This document shows positions 24,725 through 33,712 of a stretch of DNA of 46,320 nt, piece by piece. The notes beneath the pieces were generated by a model. That model saw nothing but the letters and a program-made list of their open reading frames with translations. It was not told where the DNA came from and searched no databases. The DNA is from CAZPBN01 sp964584935 (GTDB lineage: Bacteria; Acidobacteriota; Aminicenantia; Aminicenantales; Aminicenantaceae). A program made the position numbers and the translations under genes. Positions within the stretch are counted from its first letter, which is position 1. Each line of letters begins with the position of its first letter. The DNA lies in contig CAZPBN010000021.1 of assembly GCA_964584935.1 (NCBI GenBank), positions 1 through 46,320 on the forward strand, read 5' to 3'.

Positions 24725-27121
24725 TTGAATGCGCACAAAATGTTTAAATTTTTTGATAAATACATTCTCAAAGAATTCATCCGGCCTTTTTTATTAGGGC
24801 TTTTCATTTATACTTTTGTTTTGTTAATGAAAGAAATTCTCCGCCTGTTAGAGGTTTTGGTCACCAGAGGCATTGCTTTTAAGACCGCCTTTGAGCTTCT
24901 TGTATATCTTATTCCTTCCATACTTATTTTCACCATACCCATGTCGATATTGATGGGAGTTCTGGCAGGATTAAGCCGTCTTTCCGCTGATTCTGAGGTC
25001 ATGGCTTTCAAGACCCTGGGAATAAACCAAGAAAAGTTGCTTCGTCCTGTGATGATTTTTTCATTTTCCGGATTATTCCTGACTTTATTTTTGACTCTAT
25101 ATATTGCTCCTCATTCCAATCACAAATGGGTTCAATCCTATTCTTCTGTTTTGGGAAAAATGCAGTTTAGAGTCAATCCAAGGGAATTCAATGATTCCAT
25201 TCCAAACATTATTCTTTTTGTTCAGGATATGGATGCTGAAAATAATTGGAAAAACGTTTTTGTTTATTTCAAAAACTTACCAAAGGAATCCAAACTCATT
25301 TTGGCTAAAAAAGGAAGGATCGATTTTTATCCAAAAAAGAAAAGGGCTATTCTTGAGCTTTCTGATGGGAATATTTATTCCTATCCTCTCTCCAATCCGG
25401 AAAAATGCAGTGTGTCTTCATTCACTTATTCTGAAGAAGATATTGATGTGGAACATTTCTTTTCTTCCCTGATGCTGAGTGAAAAAAGGGTTCGGGAAAA
25501 AGATATCGGAGAATTATTCAAAGATGTGAGGACACTCAGGAATGAAATTGGAAAAATAAAACAAGAGGCGAAAGATTCCGGAGTCAAAATCGGGGATGAG
25601 GATAACAATAGAATCTCAAAGTCTTTTCAGAACAAAAAAAATCAATTGATACTAAACAAGGTCGAAGTTAATAAGAAATTTGCCTTTCCTTTTGCCTGTT
25701 TGATTTTTGGAATACTGGCTCTCCCTTTAGGGATTTCAGCACGTAAAGGAGGAAAGACCGGCAGTTTTACTATAAGTGTCGCTATAACTCTATTGTATTA
25801 TATTTTGATAACAGCAGGAGAGAAATTGGCTGTTGATGGGAAAATATCTCCTTTTATAGGGATGTGGACAGCCAATATCATTTTTGCCCTCTTGGGAGTC
25901 TATTTGTTCATAAAAGCTTTAAAAGAGTTGCCGTTCATCACAAATATACCTAGATTTTTTAAATTTATAAAAGTTGGTTCACCAGAGAGAAAAACAAAAA
26001 AAACCGTCAAAAAAACTTCCCGTTTGTTTCCGAGATTTCCTAATATATTGGACCGTTATATTATCAGAAAATATGTGATGATTTTTTCTCTTGTTTTTTT
26101 CAGCTTGGTTTCTATTTCAGTGATTGTTTATTTCTTTGAAAGAATTGGGAATATATATGAACACAACAAATCGATTTTTATGCTTTTTAATTATATCCGG
26201 TATCAAATTCCAGAGTTTGTTTACTTTATTTTACCGGTCACGGCTTTAACAGCAACTCTCTTGGCTTTTGGTCTTTTATCCAAGTTCAATGAAATCACGG
26301 CTATGAAAGCCAGTGGCATCAGTGTTTACAGAATTATTCTTCCTATTGTGTTGATTGCTGTGGGGGTGAGTTTTTTCTCTTTTTATATCCAGGAGGATAT
26401 CTTACCTTACTCCAACAAGAAGGCAGAGGAAATATGGAATGAGATAAACGATTTTCCGGGAGGAAGTTACAGTTATTTAGGGCGCCAATGGGTTTTGAGC
26501 CACAAAACAGACCGGATTTATCATTATAATTATTTTGACCAGGACAATTCGGTTTTCAATCAGCTTTCTATTTACGATATTGATTTTTCAGAATGGACTC
26601 TTTTTAAAAGAATCTATGCGGATAAGGGATATCTCAAAGGAACAAAATTGACTCTTAATGATAGCTGGCAAAGGGTTTTTCACAATAAAAGGCCTGTCCA
26701 ATTTGATAAAAAAGAAAAAGTAAAATTAACGGGGGTGGAGAGGAAAAGCTATTTTGTAAGGGAATTGAAAAGTCCGATTCAAATGAAATATGGAGAACTC
26801 AAGGAATATATAGAAAAAATACAAGAAAAAGGATATGAAACGGCTCGATATTCAGTCGATTTGAAATATAAAATAACTTTTCCCCTCGCTAGTTTGGTCA
26901 TGACGTTATTAGGGATTCCTTTTGCTTTTTCTATGGGAAAAAGAGGAGCCCTGGTAGGAATAGGATTGAGCCTTATCATTGCATTGGTTTATTGGGGAGC
27001 TATCGGAATTTTTAGAAGTTTGGGATATATTCAATACCTCACTTCGTTTTTAGCAGCTTGGGGGCCCAATCTTATATTTGGGCTAGTAGGAGTGTATCTG
27101 ATTTTCAGATTGAGAACATGA
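24725..27121 (+). CDS. LptF-LptG fusion: lipopolysaccharide export permease
   Basis: One 798-residue chain carrying two complete YjgP/YjgQ (LptF/LptG) permease modules. Module 1, about residues 6-395, starts KFFDKYILKEFIRPFLLGLF and contains IPMSILMGVLAGLSRLSADS. Module 2, about 430-798, starts NILDRYIIRKYV and contains LLSKFNEITAMKASGISVYR; it ends in membrane helices with FPLASLVMTLLGIPFAFSMG. Each has the expected helices flanking a periplasmic beta region. LptF and LptG normally are separate proteins that pair with LptB2 to extract LPS; here a basic linker (about 418-428) joins them. The TTG at 24725 is 11 bases past a GGGGGG ribosome-like site; ATG 24740 (starting MFKFFDKY) is the alternative. 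Confidence 0.92.
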   Translation: MNAHKMFKFFDKYILKEFIRPFLLGLFIYTFVLLMKEILRLLEVLVTRGIAFKTAFELLVYLIPSILIFTIPMSILMGVLAGLSRLSADSEVMAFKTLGINQEKLLRPVMIFSFSGLFLTLFLTLYIAPHSNHKWVQSYSSVLGKMQFRVNPREFNDSIPNIILFVQDMDAENNWKNVFVYFKNLPKESKLILAKKGRIDFYPKKKRAILELSDGNIYSYPLSNPEKCSVSSFTYSEEDIDVEHFFSSLMLSEKRVREKDIGELFKDVRTLRNEIGKIKQEAKDSGVKIGDEDNNRISKSFQNKKNQLILNKVEVNKKFAFPFACLIFGILALPLGISARKGGKTGSFTISVAITLLYYILITAGEKLAVDGKISPFIGMWTANIIFALLGVYLFIKALKELPFITNIPRFFKFIKVGSPERKTKKTVKKTSRLFPRFPNILDRYIIRKYVMIFSLVFFSLVSISVIVYFFERIGNIYEHNKSIFMLFNYIRYQIPEFVYFILPVTALTATLLAFGLLSKFNEITAMKASGISVYRIILPIVLIAVGVSFFSFYIQEDILPYSNKKAEEIWNEINDFPGGSYSYLGRQWVLSHKTDRIYHYNYFDQDNSVFNQLSIYDIDFSEWTLFKRIYADKGYLKGTKLTLNDSWQRVFHNKRPVQFDKKEKVKLTGVERKSYFVRELKSPIQMKYGELKEYIEKIQEKGYETARYSVDLKYKITFPLASLVMTLLGIPFAFSMGKRGALVGIGLSLIIALVYWGAIGIFRSLGYIQYLTSFLAAWGPNLIFGLVGVYLIFRLRT

Positions 27122-27205
27122 TATTGATTCTATTAAAAAATTGAAGAAGGAATTTGTGATTGAATAAAGGGGAAGGTTCACTAGAGAGAAAAATGTCCTT
27201 GCTGT

Positions 27206-27691
27206 TTACATTTTATATTTCCCGAAATTTTCAGGTTTCAGATTCTCAAGCCACTTTTTTAATTTTTCTGAATCTTCCAGATTCTCATCGAATTTCAGGC
27301 TTTGTGCCTGTTTGATGACTTCATTTTCGACAAAAATTTTGGCATTCATTCGGATAGCAAGGGCTATGGCGTCAGAGGGTCGGGAATCAATGGTCATAGG
27401 CTTTCCTGCATAAAGGCAGTGAAGCAGGGCATAAAAAGTATTATCTTTGACCTTATTGACAACAATTTTTTCCAGTTTGATATCAAATTTTTCCAGAAGG
27501 TTTTTCAAAAGGTCATGAGTCATGGGGCGAGGAGTGGATATGTTCTCGATTTTTAGAGCAATGGAATTGGCTTCAAAAACGCCGATCCAAATGGGCAGCA
27601 TTCTTTTTTTGGTGGGATCTTCGAGCACGACAATGGGCATTTTTGAGATGGGATCCAAAACCAATCCTTTAATTTTCATTTCAATTTCCAT
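27206..27691 (-). CDS. Bifunctional nuclease family protein (DUF151)
   Basis: 161-residue BFN-domain protein. The core runs VLDPISKMPIVVLEDPTKKR, LPIWIGVFEANSIAL, MTHDLLKNLLE and SRPSDAIALAIRMNAKIFV, the family signature, followed by a short acidic helical tail. Characterised homologues have been reported with RNase/DNase activity in plants, while bacterial roles are unclear. The frame is open 58 codons further upstream, but ATG 27691 is preferred: AAGGAG is seven bases before it and similarity to the family begins there. It follows the endonuclease Q-like gene by about 95 bases on the same strand. Convergent with the lptF-lptG gene. Confidence 0.88.
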   Translation of the reverse strand: MEIEMKIKGLVLDPISKMPIVVLEDPTKKRMLPIWIGVFEANSIALKIENISTPRPMTHDLLKNLLEKFDIKLEKIVVNKVKDNTFYALLHCLYAGKPMTIDSRPSDAIALAIRMNAKIFVENEVIKQAQSLKFDENLEDSEKLKKWLENLKPENFGKYKM

Positions 27692-27785
27692 TTCAAGCTC
27701 CTTGCTACCTAATATAAGGTCAGACTCCGTGGTTGTCAAGAATAGAGCCGAAGAGATATAGGGTGAGGTTCCGAAAATTTTCGTT

Positions 27786-29078
27786 TTAAAAAAGCTTGAG
27801 TTGGGATTGGGGTTCTTCTCCTTGATCCAAATCCTCAAAAAGGTTGATTTTTCCAAAGCATCCATCGTGCCCCGGGATTATCTGGACTTCGCCTTTTCTC
27901 ATTTGATCAATCCCCTGACTTATATTGGAAGGATTGATGCGGCTTAATTCTTCCGGAGGCAGTTCTGTTAAGATTTCAAATTCGTTGCCGAATTCATTGA
28001 TGAGGCGAAAATATATATCCCAAACACTTTTACAGTTGGAGGTTTTATTCAAAGCTTGGGCAATGATCTCATTCAAGGGAATGATTCTTTTATAGGGAAT
28101 TTGAAATGGAGGGTAATCTCCTTCCCTTCGGTCTGAGAGTTCCTCCACTCGATGCATCACCCCTATCGTTAATTTCTTTCCGCATTGGGGACACAGGTAA
28201 TTGTTCTGGAAGGTTTCTTTGGGGGAGAAAATGACATCACATTTGCGGTGTCCATCATAATGATATTTTCCTTCCTGAGGAAAAAACTCTATGGTGTAAA
28301 GAAATTGGTTCAGATCTTTTCTTCTAATGGCATCGATCAATCCGGAATAACTGAATTCAGTATTAAAAACATTGGCTTCCCTTCCTATTTTAGAAGGAGA
28401 GTGGGCATCCGAATTGGAAACCAGAGTGTAATTATCCAGGGCTGAAAGAAGCCAATTCATGGGGGGATCCGATGAAAGGCCTGTTTCTAAGGCAAATATA
28501 AAAGGAGTCATTTCTTCAAAACATTCTTCGATGTGGTTAAAACCGGAATTAGCTCCGAAAAGAGAAAACCATGGAGTCCAAACATGAGCCGGAATAACCA
28601 CACACTCAGGACAAATGTCTGCCACAATTTTTACAAAGTATTTGGAATCCATTCCCAATATGGGACGGCCGTCTGAATGGAGATTGCCTAATCCGGACAG
28701 TTTCGTGTTTATTTTATCGACAGAATCAAAATCCGGGGCGAGAACAAGGAGATGAATTTTTCGGACTTTTCCATTTTTTGAATAGATGAAGCTGATTTCT
28801 GTTGATAAAATGAACGAGACATCCTCAGGATTCACATTGATTTTTTTTAAATATTCATCATTTGCCGGAGCGATTTTTTTGAGTTGATAGAATCCGTTGC
28901 CGATTGGCTCCAGTTTGTCTCTTATGAGAAAAAGCCATTCTGGATGGGTGAAGTCAGCTGTGGAAAGGAGTTTGATTCCTTTTATTTTTGCCCAGTAGGC
29001 AAGAGTATCCAGAACCATATCCCGCGAAGTAGCCCGGGAAAATTTGGAGTGGATATGAAGATCAGCTGTAAATTTCAT
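27786..29078 (-). CDS. Endonuclease Q-like PHP-domain protein
   Basis: 430 residues, similar in size and motif order to endonuclease Q, which cleaves 5' to deaminated bases (uracil, hypoxanthine, xanthine) and abasic sites in archaea and some bacteria. PHP metal ligands are visible: DLHIHSKFS (His8, His10), STEIS (Glu94), PAHVW (His165) and SNSDAHSP (Asp224, His226). A zinc-binding segment follows at about 277-310 (His277, Cys280, then CPQCG at 296-300), as expected for EndoQ. The helix-hairpin-type C-terminus carries RINPSNISQGIDQMRKGEVQ. Earlier annotations would call it a generic PHP phosphoesterase or UvrD-associated protein; no uvrD-like gene is nearby. Confidence 0.85.
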   Translation of the reverse strand: MKFTADLHIHSKFSRATSRDMVLDTLAYWAKIKGIKLLSTADFTHPEWLFLIRDKLEPIGNGFYQLKKIAPANDEYLKKINVNPEDVSFILSTEISFIYSKNGKVRKIHLLVLAPDFDSVDKINTKLSGLGNLHSDGRPILGMDSKYFVKIVADICPECVVIPAHVWTPWFSLFGANSGFNHIEECFEEMTPFIFALETGLSSDPPMNWLLSALDNYTLVSNSDAHSPSKIGREANVFNTEFSYSGLIDAIRRKDLNQFLYTIEFFPQEGKYHYDGHRKCDVIFSPKETFQNNYLCPQCGKKLTIGVMHRVEELSDRREGDYPPFQIPYKRIIPLNEIIAQALNKTSNCKSVWDIYFRLINEFGNEFEILTELPPEELSRINPSNISQGIDQMRKGEVQIIPGHDGCFGKINLFEDLDQGEEPQSQLKLF

Positions 29079-29443
29079 AATTTTTGTAATGATAAATAAA
29101 ACCTATGATAAAGGATATCAGTTGCCATTTCAATGGAAATCTGTATTGTGAAGTTTCTTTCAGTTTATATGTCACAATTCATGTTTTTGAATCAGAATCC
29201 AAAATATTGGATATTATGGGTCAAAAAAAAATATGAAAAAATATGCATCTTATTGATATAGTAGAAGATAAGCACAATTCAAACAGTGGCATAATTTTTG
29301 CATTAATACAATCGAGAAATTAGAAGGAGGTGATGTTTATAGATTAGGGTGAGAAAGTAAGGATTATGGTTGGAGTGATTTGATTCACTCTGGAATAGAG
29401 GAAAAATTCCCCGAATAAGGGGAATTCAAAAAAGGAGTAAAGA
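29079..29443. other. Intergenic region with sigma-54 promoter and structured leader
   Basis: 365 bases between the divergent EndoQ-like and TonB-receptor genes. The first 200 are AT-rich, with no ORF or clear signal. A sigma-54 element lies at 29287-29302. The expected leader (about 29313-29443) holds a strong but unused Shine-Dalgarno GAAGGAGGTGATG near 29323-29335 (its ATG opens only MFID), a hairpin at 29373-29390 (GAGTGA/TCACTC) and a perfect 8-bp hairpin at 29405-29426 (AATTCCCC/GGGGAATT) just before the real ribosome site. Confidence 0.75.
29287..29302 (+). promoter_or_regulatory. Sigma-54 (RpoN) -24/-12 promoter
   Basis: TGGCATAATTTTTGCA has the invariant GG (29288-29289) and GC (29300-29301) at the required 10-base interval and matches TGGCAC-N5-TTGCW at all but the C and G after TGGCA. 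It faces the TonB-receptor gene. Transcription would start about 12 bases after the GC, near 29313. No enhancer-binding protein gene is adjacent. Confidence 0.75.
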
Positions 29444-32400
29444 TTGCGTAAAATATTAACCATCTTATTCGTGCTTCTTCTTTCCTGTTCTTTTATGGTT
29501 GCCCAGGAGAGAACCGGTGATATTTACGGTAAAGTAACAGACGAAGACGGCAATCCCATCCCCGGTGTTAAAGTGACGTTAACCGGTTCACTGACTGCTC
29601 CGATGACCAGTATTACCTCAGCTGAAGGAAACTACAGATTTCTGTCTCTTTCCCCTGCTAAGGACTACACAGTCAAGGCGGAGCTGGAAGGATTCAAGGC
29701 TGCGATCAAAGAGAACATCATTGTGGTTGTGGGAGCCAATGTTGAAGTGAACCTGACCATGGAAATGGGAGCCATCGAGGAAGAAGTGACCGTGACAGCG
29801 GTGACCCCTGTGGTTGACCAGAAGAAGACCCAGGTGGGACAAAACGTAACCCGTGAGGTTTTGCAGTCCCTTCCCAGTGCCAGAGATCCGTGGGTTGTTC
29901 TTGAGCAGGCGCCAGGAGTCATGGTGGACAGGTCGAATGTCGGTGGCTCAGAGTCAGGACAGCAAGCCGTATACCAGGGTAAAGGTGGAGGATCCAACCA
30001 GTGGTCTATGGATGGGATCACCATCACAGACCCGGCGGCGGTCGCTTCTCCCAGTTATTATGACTTTGATGCCTTCGAAGAGATGAACATCACCACCGGG
30101 GGACAGGATGTGACCGTTCAGACCGGTGGTATTCAGATGAACCTGGTTAGCCGAAGGGGAGGAAACCGGGTGAATTTGGGTGGACGGTTCTACTTCACTG
30201 ATAAGAAGTTCCAGGATGACAACCTCACCGATGAGTTGATTGCAGAGGGCATAACCCGGACCAATGTGGTGAGGAATGTCAAGGACTATGGATTCAACAT
30301 GGGAGGTCCCTTCATCAAGGATAAAGCCTGGTACTGGATGTCATTTGGAGTGCAAAACATCAAAAGCACCAATCTTTTTGGTACCGATGATGACACTCTC
30401 CTGCAGAACATCGCAGCCAAAATAAACATTCAGCCCATTCCCGAGAACCGGTTTGAAGCTTTTGTGCATATCGGGCAGAAGGAGAAATGGGGCCGTTCCG
30501 CGGGCTATTCTTTTCCAGATGGGTGGCATCAAACCGGACGATATCATTTTGGAAGTCCGATTATAAAATTGCAGGATGAGCATATGTTCGGAGACAACCT
30601 GTTTGTTTCCGCTGTGTTCGCTTTTTCTGATGCCGGTTTCAATCTGATTCCCATGGCTGACGAAGACAGAGAAACTCTTGTTAGGATTGATGCCTTAAAT
30701 GGAATTTATAGAGATTCCTACTGGGCAGCGGTCTATGAGCGCCCGATGACCAATATCAAGTTTCTTGCCACTTATTACAATGATTCGCTTTTTGGAGCCA
30801 GTCATGAGTTCAAATTAGGCGGTGAATACTTTGACAGAAATCAGGATTATCTTTGGAGTTCTTCTGGAAATGCTTATTTAGTCTATAATTATGGACCCTA
30901 CAGCAGTCTTGATTTCACCGGAGACGGCATACCAGACACCAATTATGACTACAGTTATTTCGAATTTTTTAGAGGAAATCAAGGTTCTCAGAAAATTCAA
31001 GCCTATGCAGCCTACCTGAGTGACACCGTGACCATTGGAAATCTCAACCTGCTTCTTGGAATCCGGTATGACCTCCAGCAGCCGGTTATTCCTCCTTACA
31101 CCATTGATGCAGCCTTGCTGGATAATCCTGTATGGAAAGACAATGTTTCACCTGCAGCGTCTGCTGCGATGGATGAGGCTCTTCCGGGTCTTAAGATTGA
31201 TGAAATCAAGCCTGATGTAAACTGGAGTGTCATTTCTCCGAGACTGGGCCTTACCTGGGATGTTTTTGGTGATGGGAAAACCATCGGTAAAATTTCTTTT
31301 GCCCAGTACGGAGAATTTATGGGAACAAGCCAAACAGGCTATTTCACGCCTTTAGGAACCGGCGGCTGGATGGGCTTTTATTGGTTTGATGACCCGAGCC
31401 TCCCCGGCAATGGAAACGGTGACGGAATCATCGATCCCAATGAACTATTCTGGCGGTCAGGCCGGTGGGCCAGTTATTATGAACCCATTCAGGCCTTTGA
31501 TGCTTCTGGAAACTGGCTGGTGGATCCCTGGGATGCCTACGGATACATGTGGGGCGGATATGATATTGACAATCCCCAACAGACAGGTGATCCTACCTAC
31601 ACTGTGGATGACGATTGGAATTCTATGAGAACCACGGAATACATTGTGACCGTTGAGAGAGAACTGCTTACGGACTTTGGAATCGGAATAGATTTCACCT
31701 ATAGAAAACTGGACAACTACATGTGGACTCTGGATTACTATCCGGATACAGGAATCAAAGAAAGCAAGGATTTTTATGTGCAGGCAGGGACTGTGCCTTC
31801 TGATATAGGCGGATATGATGCCGGAGAAGGAGCGGGAAGACCTTACTATCTACTGAAAGAAGGAGTTGAATACACTGACTATAATTGGAGAGGACCGCGC
31901 CCGGATTTCTATAGAGACTATTATGGAGCCACTTTGAGAGCACACAAGAGACTTTCCAACAAGTGGATGTTCAATGGTTCGTTCACCCTGCAGATGCAGA
32001 AACAGCATTATGGTGAGAACGGCTATCTCGATCCAACTGATTTATGGGCTAGAGATAACACCATCTTCGCTCATACTTTGGGCAGTACCAGTGGAAAGAT
32101 TGATGCCCATATTTTTTCAAGATGGATGTTGAAGCTTTCCGGTCTCTATCAGCTTCCCTGGGATGTCAATATCTCCTTTACCTTTAATGCCAAAGAAGGA
32201 AATATTGTGCCTTTTACAGTGGACATTAGAGACCTTGATTCCCCGAATCCGAATGATACAACCACGACCGTTTATCTTGAGGAATACGGCAAGCTCAGAC
32301 TTCCCACCTTCTATAAGCTGGATATGAGACTGGAAAAGATGCTGACAGCCGGTGAATACGGAAGAATATATATCATGTTTGATATGTTTAATGTGCTAAA

Positions 32401-32548
32401 TTCCAATATCATGGAGAGACGGTATAACAATCACCTGGGTACTTACACCATGCAAAGCGGTGAGTTAGCTGAAGAAGCAACCAATTTCATGGCTTACCAG
32501 ACTCTCAATCCAAGAATTTTCAGATTAGGAGTTAGATTCCAGTTCTAG
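29444..32548 (+). CDS. TonB-dependent receptor with carboxypeptidase-regulatory domain
   Basis: 1034-residue outer-membrane transporter. Signal peptide about 1-21 (cleavage after VAQ or nearby). CarboxypepD_reg-like Ig domain about 25-105 (GDIYGKVTDEDGNPIPGVKV). EEEVTVTA link, plug about 115-235 (SLPSARDPWVVLEQAPGVMV, VYQGKGGGSNQWSMDGITIT), then barrel to the C-terminal Phe (IFRLGVRFQF). Two EF-hand-like loops lie in barrel loops: DFTGDGIPD near 490 and NGNGDGIIDPNE near 658. Start is TTG 29444 with AAAGGAG seven bases before. Base composition is visibly more G/C-rich and C/G-ended at third positions than flanking genes, fitting high expression or separate origin. Substrate unknown; large oligopeptide or glycan is typical for this receptor type. 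Confidence 0.93.
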   Translation: MRKILTILFVLLLSCSFMVAQERTGDIYGKVTDEDGNPIPGVKVTLTGSLTAPMTSITSAEGNYRFLSLSPAKDYTVKAELEGFKAAIKENIIVVVGANVEVNLTMEMGAIEEEVTVTAVTPVVDQKKTQVGQNVTREVLQSLPSARDPWVVLEQAPGVMVDRSNVGGSESGQQAVYQGKGGGSNQWSMDGITITDPAAVASPSYYDFDAFEEMNITTGGQDVTVQTGGIQMNLVSRRGGNRVNLGGRFYFTDKKFQDDNLTDELIAEGITRTNVVRNVKDYGFNMGGPFIKDKAWYWMSFGVQNIKSTNLFGTDDDTLLQNIAAKINIQPIPENRFEAFVHIGQKEKWGRSAGYSFPDGWHQTGRYHFGSPIIKLQDEHMFGDNLFVSAVFAFSDAGFNLIPMADEDRETLVRIDALNGIYRDSYWAAVYERPMTNIKFLATYYNDSLFGASHEFKLGGEYFDRNQDYLWSSSGNAYLVYNYGPYSSLDFTGDGIPDTNYDYSYFEFFRGNQGSQKIQAYAAYLSDTVTIGNLNLLLGIRYDLQQPVIPPYTIDAALLDNPVWKDNVSPAASAAMDEALPGLKIDEIKPDVNWSVISPRLGLTWDVFGDGKTIGKISFAQYGEFMGTSQTGYFTPLGTGGWMGFYWFDDPSLPGNGNGDGIIDPNELFWRSGRWASYYEPIQAFDASGNWLVDPWDAYGYMWGGYDIDNPQQTGDPTYTVDDDWNSMRTTEYIVTVERELLTDFGIGIDFTYRKLDNYMWTLDYYPDTGIKESKDFYVQAGTVPSDIGGYDAGEGAGRPYYLLKEGVEYTDYNWRGPRPDFYRDYYGATLRAHKRLSNKWMFNGSFTLQMQKQHYGENGYLDPTDLWARDNTIFAHTLGSTSGKIDAHIFSRWMLKLSGLYQLPWDVNISFTFNAKEGNIVPFTVDIRDLDSPNPNDTTTTVYLEEYGKLRLPTFYKLDMRLEKMLTAGEYGRIYIMFDMFNVLNSNIMERRYNNHLGTYTMQSGELAEEATNFMAYQTLNPRIFRLGVRFQF

Positions 32549-32572
32549 GCGGTAAATCAGAACAGAGCAGAC

Positions 32573-32617
32573 AAAAAAGCCCCTCCCTCCGAAAAGGGGG
32601 GAGGGGCTTTTTTTTTT
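32573..32617 (+). terminator. Strong rho-independent terminator after the TonB receptor
   Basis: GCCCCTCCC stem with a GAAAA loop and GGGAGGGGC, flanked by A-run and ten Ts. One wobble pair only. The A/T symmetry makes it potentially bidirectional. Confidence 0.95.
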
Positions 32618-32696
32618 CAAAACAAGATGTTACAATAAATTTATTTCATATGGTTCGATTCCGAATGAACGATTGTTTCGCTGGAGGATAAAGAAG

Positions 32697-33611
32697 ATGA
32701 AAAAAGCAATCTTATTTTTTATTCTTTTTTTTATGGTGATTCTCTTTGTTTTTCCCCAGACCTACAAAGGAAAAGCCCGAATCATGGGCTATGTGTATGA
32801 TGAACAGGGACAGCCGATTGAAAGTGTCCGGGTGAAACTGTTTTCTCTCAATGCGCAGGATGGCTTCGAGGTCAAGACCGATGCCAATGGAAAATGGGTT
32901 GCTTCCTGGATTAGGGGAGGAGGATGGAATATCGATTTTGAGAAAATGGGATATGTTCCTGAGCACATCAGCTACAATGTGAAAACGTTTGGAAGGAATC
33001 CTGAAATTGAAATAACCATGAAAGAGATAGAAGGACTGGTGGTTACCGAAGACATTCAGGAACAGCTGGGGAAAGGAAATGATTTATTCAATGAGGGAAA
33101 ATATGAAGAGGCGTTAGAAGTGTATGAGAAAATCCTGGTTGATTATCCGGATGCCTATGTCATCAATAAAAACATTGGAAATTGTTATTTTCAACAGGAA
33201 AAATTTGAGCTTGCCGAAAAATATTATAAAAAGGTTCTGGAAATAGATCCGGAAAATAACGAAATCAAGGTGGATATTGGAAACTGCTATGCAAATCGGG
33301 GTTTCAATGAACAGGCTCTGGAATGGTATAATAAAGTAGATTTTAAAGAGATTAAAAATGTGACCGTTTTATTTAACATTGGAACCAATCTTTTCAACTC
33401 CGGTGATTATGAAGAAGCCTTAAAATATTATCAAAGAGCCGTCGAAATCCATGAGGATTTCCTTGATGCCATTTACCAGTTGGGCGTGGTCTATTTGTCT
33501 TTGCAGGACAATGACAAAGCCATTAGGGCTTTTGAACGGTACCTGGAACTGGATTCCGATTCTGCCAAAGCAGATCAGGTGAGGAATTTTCTGGAATATT
33601 TGAAAAAATAA
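32697..33611 (+). CDS. Secreted carboxypeptidase-regulatory/TPR protein
   Basis: 304 residues. Signal peptide about 1-20 (AILFFILFFMVILFVFPQ). An Ig-like carboxypeptidase-regulatory domain at about 25-105 (GYVYDEQGQPIESVRVKLFS, then a WIRGGGWNIDFEKMGY strand) echoes the N-terminal domain of the TonB receptor. Tetratricopeptide repeats follow from about 125 to 295 (NEGKYEEALEVYEKIL, EKFELAEKYYKKVLEIDP, NSGDYEEALKYYQRAVEI, NDKAIRAFERYLELD), four to five units. Start at ATG 32697 because GGAGG lies about 10 bases before; the frame is open to an ATG eight codons earlier. Likely periplasmic scaffold. Same strand as, but terminator-separated from, the receptor. Confidence 0.85.
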   Translation: MKKAILFFILFFMVILFVFPQTYKGKARIMGYVYDEQGQPIESVRVKLFSLNAQDGFEVKTDANGKWVASWIRGGGWNIDFEKMGYVPEHISYNVKTFGRNPEIEITMKEIEGLVVTEDIQEQLGKGNDLFNEGKYEEALEVYEKILVDYPDAYVINKNIGNCYFQQEKFELAEKYYKKVLEIDPENNEIKVDIGNCYANRGFNEQALEWYNKVDFKEIKNVTVLFNIGTNLFNSGDYEEALKYYQRAVEIHEDFLDAIYQLGVVYLSLQDNDKAIRAFERYLELDSDSAKADQVRNFLEYLKK

Positions 33612-33712
33612 ATTTGTGAAATGCATAGATATTCCATTCGTTATTCTACGGTTTTAAAAAGGGAGTCTACTAGGCATTTCATGAAAAAAAATGGAGGAAA
33701 ACAAAAAGAATT

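Noticed and set aside
27692..27865. 58-codon N-terminal extension of the bifunctional-nuclease gene
   Set aside because: Family similarity begins at MEIEMKIKGLVLDP; AAGGAG lies correctly before ATG 27691; the extension would overlap the 3' end of the endonuclease Q-like gene.
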